From assembly GCF_036711975.1 (NCBI RefSeq), contig NC_091972.1, positions 30,881,001 through 30,945,000 on the forward strand: a DNA stretch of 64,000 nucleotides. Direction: 5' to 3'. How positions within the stretch are numbered: position 1 is the stretch's first letter; each line of letters begins with the position of its first letter. Shown piece by piece: positions 56,894 through 64,000 of this stretch. Both the position numbers and the translations under genes were made by a program. The notes below the pieces were generated by a model. It did not search any database. It worked only from the letters and a program-made list of their open reading frames with translations, and had not been told where the DNA came from. This stretch comes from Onthophagus taurus. Its lineage: Eukaryota; Arthropoda; Insecta; Coleoptera; Scarabaeidae.

Positions 56894-56932
56894 AGTCTTA
56901 CTAGTTTCGGCTATTTGCCATCTTCAGAGACT
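56894..56932 (-). ncRNA. Hammerhead-ribozyme-like motif
   Basis: Reverse strand: helix I AGTCT (56928-56932), core CTGAAGA (56921-56927), an unpaired U, helix II GGC/GCC around AAATA, GAAA, self-complementary ACTAGT, triplet GUA, then AGACT (56894-56898) closing helix I. The 3' flank (AAATAAA...CAGT.AAAAGTACAA) resembles the flank of the 13.3-kb copy, so the two belong to one element family. Confidence 0.6.
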
Positions 56933-57439
56933 AGGTTTTTATAAAATGATTCAAAAGAAGATTAAAATATCAAATATACAATTTACATGATCGAGATCTT
57001 GAAGGCTATAAATAAATAAAATACATTAGCAGTAGAATAATTTACGAACACGTTACATTTTAAAACTTAAAAACGTTCTGACTATAAATACACTAGGGTC
57101 TCGATTTGCGTTGCTTCATAAATATAGGATTGGATATCTAAGATTTGCGTTGTTATGATTCGATATGCGTCGCTACAGATGAAATAAAACATTTGTTTTC
57201 ATTAATGATAGCGGTAGTCTTTCTTGAAACGGCGGTTTTAGCGGTAGTGAAACTATCAAATTGTCAAGACCCATTGAGGTAAGTTAATATACTATTGCCG
57301 ATTATTGAAGTCAGAATTACATTGCTCAATTATGTAATCTTGCGTTCATATAGATTATGTTTTCCGTATACGTATTTCTTATTTATAGATCAAAATGAGT
57401 TGAAAGATCCATATGTAATCGTGACGCAGAAAAAATCAG
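56933..57439. other. Intergenic DNA between the ribozyme motif and a Tigger relic
   Basis: The first part probably belongs to the ribozyme-bearing element, with no coding part left. GATTTGCGTTG and GATATGCGTCG near 57100-57170 are direct near-repeats. No gene supported. Confidence 0.4.
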
Positions 57440-58315
57440 AGAAGCTGCAAAAAATACAAACTCATTTATGGCACAACAAACTGTAAAAGGCAAAAGTTCT
57501 TTAACCATCTTAATAGAATCTCTTCTCGCTACGTGGATAGAGGAACAAAATCAACGTAAAGTACCATTAAGTAGGACCAACATACAAGAAAAAGCTATCC
57601 ATATTTGAAGAATTAAAGTCAAAACCCGGACATGTTCATAAAGACGAAACTTTTCACGCAAGTCGAGAGAGTTGGTTTCAAAAATTTAAATCAAGAGCTA
57701 AACTGCACAATGTATCATTGAAGGGAGAAGCGTCCAGTGGAGATGCAGTAGCGGCCGAAGATTTTAAAAATGTTCTCAAGAATATTATTGCACAAGGCGG
57801 GTATTCTACTAAACAAGTTTTTAACGTAGACGAAACTGGTCTCTACTGGAAAAGACTACCAAAGAGCACTTACATTTCAGAACAAGAAAAACATGCACCC
57901 AGGCAAATAAAGACCGAATAACTCTTCTTCTCGGGGCTAATGCAGCAGGTGATCACCGACTCAAGCCTATGTTCATCAATACTACTCAAAATCCAAGGGC
58001 AATGAAGAATCATCAAAGAAATTCATTACTCGTTCGTTGGAAATGGAACAAAAAAGGATGGATGACAGCAACTCTGTTCCGAGAGTAGGTAAGCGAAATT
58101 GCTCTGCCCGAACTTAAAAACTACTGCTTGAAAGAAAATCTTATTTAAAATTTTAATTCTACTAGACAACGCTCTCAGCCATCCTGATCTAGACGAAATC
58201 TGCGAAAACATAAAATTTATTTTTCTCCCGCCTAATATAACGGCTCTTATACAGCCTATGGATCAAGGTGCCATTTCTGATATTCTTGCTGACTTATTTA
58301 CCTGATTCCTCACTT
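57440..58315 (+). pseudogene. Tigger1-like transposase relic
   Basis: The + strand (57640-57925) reads [74 protein letters not shown]. Further on: LLDNALSHPDLDEICENIKF, FLPPNITALIQPMDQGAIS. These are the CENP-B-type domain end, the first Asp (NVDETG), the second Asp (LLDN), and the ...NtT.liQPmDQG block. At least two frameshifts. The 3' end is cut by a reverse-oriented LINE at about 58290-58315. Confidence 0.8.
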
Positions 58316-58660
58316 CATCCATCAGCCACTTGTTGCTCGATGTTTTTACCCCCAGATAATTAATCGTAATTACATGGTTTATTATACGTTCATTTACAAC
58401 TACAATTTCATACAATTGATGGGGTCTTTAGCAATTATCATCGATTTGGTCTTCTCGCACGCTTCGCTTATTTCCATATTAAATTTTTCGACTGTTCTTG
58501 TAAATCTTTACAGAATGCATTGTAGGTCGCTCTCGTTCTCCACTGTTAGTATAGCATCGTCTGTATAACAGAGGATTCTTAGAAGGTGGTTACCCATTTT
58601 GTAATAGGTGTTGACCTTCTTTACACTTTTAATTATCTTGTCCATTATAAGATTAAATAT
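58290..58660 (-). mobile_element. RTE-like LINE RT fragment
   Basis: Reverse strand reads NVKKVNTYYKMGNHLLRILC, YTDDAILTVENESDLQCILY (catalytic box YTDD, normally YADD), EKTKSMIIAKDPIKCMKL and INYLGVKTSS. One reading frame runs for most of the length with a few breaks. It abuts the Tigger relic directly, which suggests insertion into it. Confidence 0.65.
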
Positions 58661-60939
58661 AGAAAAGATACTCCAAAGTCTTTAGTCCATGGTTTTTATA
58701 GAGAACAATATTCACAACAATTTCTATTTTCAAATAAGTTAACTTAATAGTAGTTACTTAATAGTTTCATATGTACTTAAAAAAATGTGTTGTTCCACTT
58801 TTTAGTGTGCGTCATAAATTCAGTTTATCAAATTCTGAAAATAATTTCAAACCCAATTATAAACTACACTTATTCAACTAAAAGTGGAGAAATTCTTGAT
58901 AAATTTTTAAGACTAATTAATACATGTCGTGAATGTATAAGACGATGGCCACTGTCGTTATTTTTACATTTTATAGATATTGCAGCTTATATGTATTATT
59001 GAATGGAAATTCAAAACTCTATGAAAAATAAACGAAAACTGTCTCTTAAAATTTTAGCAAATGATTTATTGAATTAATTATTAATATTGAATGACGACAT
59101 ATGGAGGATCAGCATTTCAAGTTTACAAGTATGGGGTAAAATGAAGTTGCAATCAATTCGTTTGAAGACCAACACGTTCTTTCTTCAAGTTTAATTACAA
59201 CACTGAAGAATTTTTACTGCATTTGATGAAGTTCTTGGTTATTATTCTTTGGTATATTTATTTGTTTCATTTTCAAATTATGTCTAAAGAAATGTTTGAA
59301 ATATGCCCAAACGATTGTAACTTCCTCTTTTTTGTACGTTTCTATATTTGTGTGGGAAATCACAAATTTTATACCACATTATTATTTTTTTTAATAGTTT
59401 ATTAATAGTTTTGTTTTGTTTTTTTGTTTACAGCAAACCGAGTTTAGAAACACGTATTCCTTATCCTACAATTCTTAAACCTCTTCCTTATTTAATTATT
59501 ATTTTTATTTACAGTTTTATTTTCTTCTTTTCAATTATAGAGGGAGGGAGTAGTTTTTGAAATTTTATAATCGCGCGTCTTGAAAATGAGTTTTTTTGAT
59601 AACTTTTGAGGAATGAATATGCATACACAAGTTGATTCTTCCTCTTTTGAAAACCAGCCTTTGTTGTGTACGGATTTTTAGCTAAAATATATATAAGTCG
59701 ACATTTTGCCAATAGTTCGCGTGTTGAATTTTGCGGTGACATATCCGTTTTTATCGAAAACGAAGATAATAATTGTTTAATTTTTCGTTTGAACATTTAT
59801 TTCAACGATCATGATTTTACCGGATTTAAAGCAAATTTTTACAAAGATTAAATCATCTTACTGGTTAAAACATCAGACCATTTTGAGGTAGGTTTAAACA
59901 TTTTCTATTTTATTTTTTTATTCTAACTTATTGTACTTAATACTATCCTAAACCTAAATTCTTTCAAACTCCTTTCATCCATGCTAAATAAAATCACCCT
60001 TCCTTAACTACTACTATTTACGCATTTACAATATTTTTTTAAGCTATATCTTTAAAAAAAGAATGTAGGCAAATTTCCCATCTAAGAAACAAGCATATCT
60101 GAAAAATAAGAAGTTAATTCATTTCAACATAACCCAAATATCCTGTGTTTACCTTCGACCAAGTGTTTGATAAAAATGTTTTTTTAATAATAGCTGCGCT
60201 TTGCACGTATTAACTTTACGGAAAATACCAAGTACCATTAAAGAATGAGCTTTACAACTCACTTTTTTTCATGTTAATACTCCATGGTGTTAAAAAGTTA
60301 TTATAAAAAATTCAAGGGGGTTGTGAATTTCATTCCTTTAGAGGCCGCTAGGGAAGTTTAAGGTATGCTTGAAAATCAGGTACCAGCAGTAAATACAAAC
60401 AAAATTTCAAATTCTTCGGTTTACTTATAGCCGAAATAAAAAATAAAATGTAAATTTTTGGCTCAACTTTGACAGCTCATAGCTCTAAAACAAAAGCAAC
60501 TCTTTTCTTGCTTTTGTTTTACCCTACTTTTATATAAAAAACTTGTGTTATTTTGGCAAGTACTACGTCCTAGCAAAGTTTCCCCATTAAAATCTGAACC
60601 ACCCCTATATTACTAATAGATGAGTTATTTCATGGTTTGTTTACCATTAATTCTTATGAATATATTTTTTAGATTTCTTTAAAAAAAACCGGTATATCTC
60701 AAAAATTGCGGCTAAATTGGCTCAGCTATCGGAATATTCCAGAAAACGTGAAAAAGCGGAAAAGAAATGCATGCAGAAATTGTAGCCAAGAAAAACTTTT
60801 AAGATGTAAAGAAAGTTTTAGTAAAAGGGTTAATATTGGGGGTGTATTGAAGTGGTTCAATTTATTATTTAAATTTATTAATTTTATTTAAATTTAAAGA
60901 GTTTTTTCTTAATTATATGGTATTATTACATGGACCTAC
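58661..60939. other. Intergenic DNA
   Basis: AT-rich, with more balanced patches at 59.6-59.8 and 60.2-60.5 kb. The ORFs at 58787-59002, 59509-59796 (-) and 60706-60891 show no recognisable domain. No element ends assigned. Confidence 0.4.
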
Positions 60940-61180
60940 ACAAACACAGTATTACGACTGCCACCTTACCATTGCATCGTAAATCCTATAGAATTAATCT
61001 GGGGCAACTTAAAGAGGAACATAAGAAAATACAATACATCTCCGACGATAAGTACCAAAGTTGTGGATTTAATATTTCATCCGAATTGTGGTCGCAGTAT
61101 TTGTCGACACATGCACAGCGTTTTATTATTAATGTTGATGATTCTTTTGATGACAACTTAGAATGCGCGGAAAGTTAGAA
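60940..61180 (+). pseudogene. IS630/mariner-type transposase C-terminal relic
   Basis: One frame reads VLRLPPYHCIVNPIELIWGN, then LKRNIRKYNT, the family's LPPYHC.lNPIE.iW..lK motif with the third catalytic acidic residue. After a frameshift the neighbouring frame continues with ELWSQYLSTHAQRFI and DDSFDDNLE, as expected for the C-terminus, and ends at a stop near 61178. The upstream two-thirds of the protein is not recognisable. Confidence 0.65.
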
Positions 61181-61699
61181 CTGTTATGACACTGATATCT
61201 AAAAAGTAGATAGTACATTTTTTAAATAATTTATGATTATAATTACGTAATTTATTATGTTTTCACACTAATTTTAAGATAACTGTGATCTCTTTGGAAT
61301 AACACTTATAAAATAATAAAATTATAATGTAATTTTATAAAAAAAGTTTTTTATTGACTTCTTGTCTTGTTGTTATTTTTACATATATTCAACTTTTTGT
61401 TTTTCGAATATGCAATTAGTTGGCGTTTCATAGCACGGTACACTTAGGTACTTCCCCTGCGAGAAAAGCAAATCAAATTCTTTTTATTAACCTATGAAAT
61501 ATAATAAATAAATTAAGAATTTAATAAAAACTAATGAACTGACGCACTAAAATGTACAATTTTTTTTGTGTTTGTATTAAGTCAGTATTAAAATAAGGGA
61601 TTATCTCGTTATTTAAAAAAAAAGCTGGTTTCAGCAAAATGGGGGTTTACATTTAATTCTTTATATCCTTTCATTATAACGAAAAATGTTAAATATCTC

Positions 61700-62010
61700 T
61701 TTATAACTCTGAAGGGATCTTCGTACCTAGGAGACAAGATAGGTTTAATATCAGTGATCTTAACAAAAACAAAGTTTGAGCTGAACAATTCCTTGTATAT
61801 AAAAGGTTTTCGGCTGGTATGTATGGTTGACTGAACTGGTTTAATGTCAGCAAAAGATGATTTTAAACTTCATGGTAATGGTTCAGTTTCAATGATGATG
61901 ATGGTTCGGTACGCGTGAAAAACTCTTCCGGTAATCTGAGTGGCTGACCATAAATCAATTCTGCAGATGAACAACCTAAGTCCTCCTTCAGAGATGATCT
62001 GAGTCCATCA
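61700..62010 (-). mobile_element. Ty3/gypsy-type LTR retrotransposon fossil fragment
   Basis: A short stretch of the pol region (end of the integrase) of a Ty3/gypsy-type element is recognisable on the reverse strand. It is broken and isolated. No LTRs or other parts were seen, and it looks old. Confidence 0.5.
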
Positions 62011-62014
62011 TAAT

Positions 62015-62625
62015 CTTTATTGTGTTACAAATACAATACAATATGTTCACACTTGTCAAATTTTACATATATTATGTAGTGTCATATTAAAGAAAAAAAA
62101 TAACATATAAAATTACATAAGATTACATCAGACAACATTAAGTGCTAAAGGTGGAAATCATCTCAAGACTGTCACTCATATATTCGGAGGTAGAGTAGTA
62201 CGCCCTTGTAACAAGAGTGTGTTTAATATACTCTTTAAAGCCCTTTAATGGCAACTGACGGACGTGTATAGGCAATTTATTAAAAAATTTCACCGCCAAC
62301 GCGTTCACACTTTTCTGGCATTTTGTTAATCGTGTATATTTGGGTATCAGATCGCTATTTTTTCTAGTATCATAGTTATGCACCTGCTCATACGTGTTAA
62401 ACTTATTAATGTTCTTTTTAATATATGTAACACATTCGAGAATGTAGAGAGACGGTACAGTTAATATTTGTAAATCAATATAGGAGCTTCTACAGTCGTC
62501 TTTATAATTTAAATTTCTTAATATCTGTATAGCCCTTCTCTTCATTCTAAATACGCATTCAAAACCAGCAGCAGAGCCCCAGACTAACAATGCATAAGTC
62601 ATTGAAGACTGACACAAAGTATGCT
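62015..62625 (-). mobile_element. LINE ORF2 C-terminal fragment
   Basis: A 159-codon open frame (62138-62617) reads SSMTYALLVWGSAAGFECVF, MKRRAIQILRNLNYKDDCRS, then LQILTVPSLYILECVTYIKK and HNYDTRKNS. It matches the region after the RT domain in CR1/jockey-like LINEs (syGi.lWG...if..QKr.iRii). The 3' UTR runs to about 62015 and the 5' side is cut. The intact frame suggests a fairly young insertion. Confidence 0.7.
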
Positions 62626-64000
62626 GTGCGTAAAATTAAAGGAACTTATTAAAGGTAAGGTGTGGTTTCACCTAGCGGAATTACCTTGGGCAATAATCGC
62701 TGATTTCAAAGTACGATGAAATCATTCTATCATACTATTTATTTTGTTGAATTTAAAACAAAATAAAAAAAGAAGTGCGTCCCTGCACCTAGTTCGTTAC
62801 GAGGGCCCATCATAAATCACGTCCAGGTACTTTTTCGGGGTGATAATTACTGCCAATACTGTATCTAAGGATCATAAAAACCACCAGAACTATCGGAAAC
62901 TATACGTATTTCATAAAACACCAACTAAAGACTTTACCAATTGTTGTTCTCTTCAAATCGTCGGTTTCATCTCTTGTCAATCTGGTATAACCTTGCCATA
63001 ATTCACTTCATAATTTGTTTACAGTTAAAAACATAATTTACATAATCAGTCTTGATTTAAATTATAGAAATTTTCATAAAAAAAAGGAAAGACATTAACT
63101 GTAAAAATGCAGCTTTATTAATTATAAACTAAATAATAACAACAGTTAAAACATTAAAATAATTCACTTATATTTTTTTCTTGTTTATCTCTAATAGTTG
63201 ACCAAGAGAGTAGCGATGCGCGAAAATTTAAAAGAGGCACTTTTCTACATCTTTTTTTTGTTTTGTATATGTACAATTACTCTTCTGGAGAAATCAATTT
63301 TAACCAACGAGTACCTATCGGTTCGTCACATTTTGGTACATAGTATGTTTTTATAGTTTTTAATGAAAAAGGTACGGTGTTTGTAAGTTATGTGGTATAA
63401 TATTTTCATTTTTTGTTTCTTTTTGAGTTTAAAAACGTATCGAACACGTAACGAAAACTAAAGAAAAAAACAACTCACTTACAATATAAATATCTATTTT
63501 TGTTGTTGTTGTTTTCTTTTTTTTTGTTTTGATCACCCCGTGTAGTGTTAACATTCCCTAAAGATCAACAGCGATGAGCACTTTTGGTAAAAATATTTTT
63601 TTTGTTTAATAAATAGAACATCTCGACACATCTTGAACGAACTGCAATGTGTTTTTTAATCTTTTTTACTTCATTATAGCTTTTTTTCTCTTGTTTAATT
63701 ATTACTCGTTTTCTTTTCCCTAAAATGTGTGTGTTTATATTCACTAAGTTCGTATCTCGTTTACAACTAAAACTTCTTGTTTACATTTTTTTTTGTTTAA
63801 ATATATTTTCTACTGTCGTATAACAAAGCATCGAAACTTCAGTCTAGGCTAGGATCTTGTTACATGGCAAGAGGTTTTTCATTTTATTTCTTTTTTTTTT
63901 GTGAAACCTATCTCTTTATCTCGTTTTTTGTTTGATCAAAAAGTATGAGACTTAATTGATGCTTATTAATTCCTTTTAGTCTACTTATTAATAGTTTTTT
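62626..64000. other. Intergenic or distal UTR DNA at the window end
   Basis: Rich in T runs, with little ORF content. The stretch from 63100 could be the long 3' UTR of a gene beyond the window on the reverse strand, but no coding exon is visible, so this is only a possibility. Confidence 0.3.

Noticed and set aside
60930-61178. 82-codon ORF considered as a host gene
   Set aside because: The adjacent frame shows the IS630 motif LPPYHC...NPIELIW and this frame supplies only the C-terminal tail, so it is a transposase relic.

Overview
The window is AT-rich eukaryotic DNA from an insect, most likely a beetle (the order is an inference). Evidence: six two-exon genes of the insect chemosensory protein (CSP, OS-D/A10) family, each with the family's phase-1 intron; a metazoan BRD8 gene; arthropod core promoters (TATA plus TCAGT initiator); and dense insect-type transposon relics. 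I saw no tRNA, rRNA or CRISPR.

Host genes. The CSP genes lie at 9104-9546 (+), 14735-15187 (-), 22873-23326 (+), 29666-30106 (+), 34985-35426 (-) and 35683-36127 (-). Each encodes a secreted protein of 126-129 residues with four cysteines in the C-X6-C-X18-C-X2-C pattern. The genes at 14.7 and 35.7 kb are recent paralogs that also share their promoter and 5' UTR. BRD8, a bromodomain subunit of the TIP60/NuA4 acetyltransferase complex, is an intronless 825-codon gene at 50258-52735. A small unrecognised ORF (49451-49750, -) lies head to head with it, and a decayed partial copy of that ORF sits at 42460-42935.

Mobile DNA fills much of the rest. LINE fragments fall into RTE-like, CR1/jockey-like and RNase-H-bearing groups, several of them nested. 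There are four pogo/Tigger relics, Tc1/mariner (IS630) relics, a RAG1-like Transib, two hAT elements with target-site duplications, a MITE family in three copies, long inverted-repeat elements at 4.6-5.8 and 15.8-17.4 kb, and one Ty3/gypsy-type fossil fragment near 61.9 kb. Two tandem arrays are present: a 1.6-kb satellite with a ~172-bp unit (47.15-48.75 kb) and a 19-bp minisatellite (44.5-44.7 kb).

Three things stand out. (1) Short hammerhead-ribozyme-like motifs occur at six places; in five, helix I pairs although the sequences differ between loci, and helix III is a self-complementary hexamer (ACTAGT or ACCGGT). (2) The hAT element at 53574-56827 carries, on its opposite strand, a spliced SAMD3-like gene body and a two-finger C2H2 ORF. 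(3) The Transib end at 37217 reads as CACAGTG, 23 bp, then an A-rich nonamer, like a V(D)J 23-RSS.
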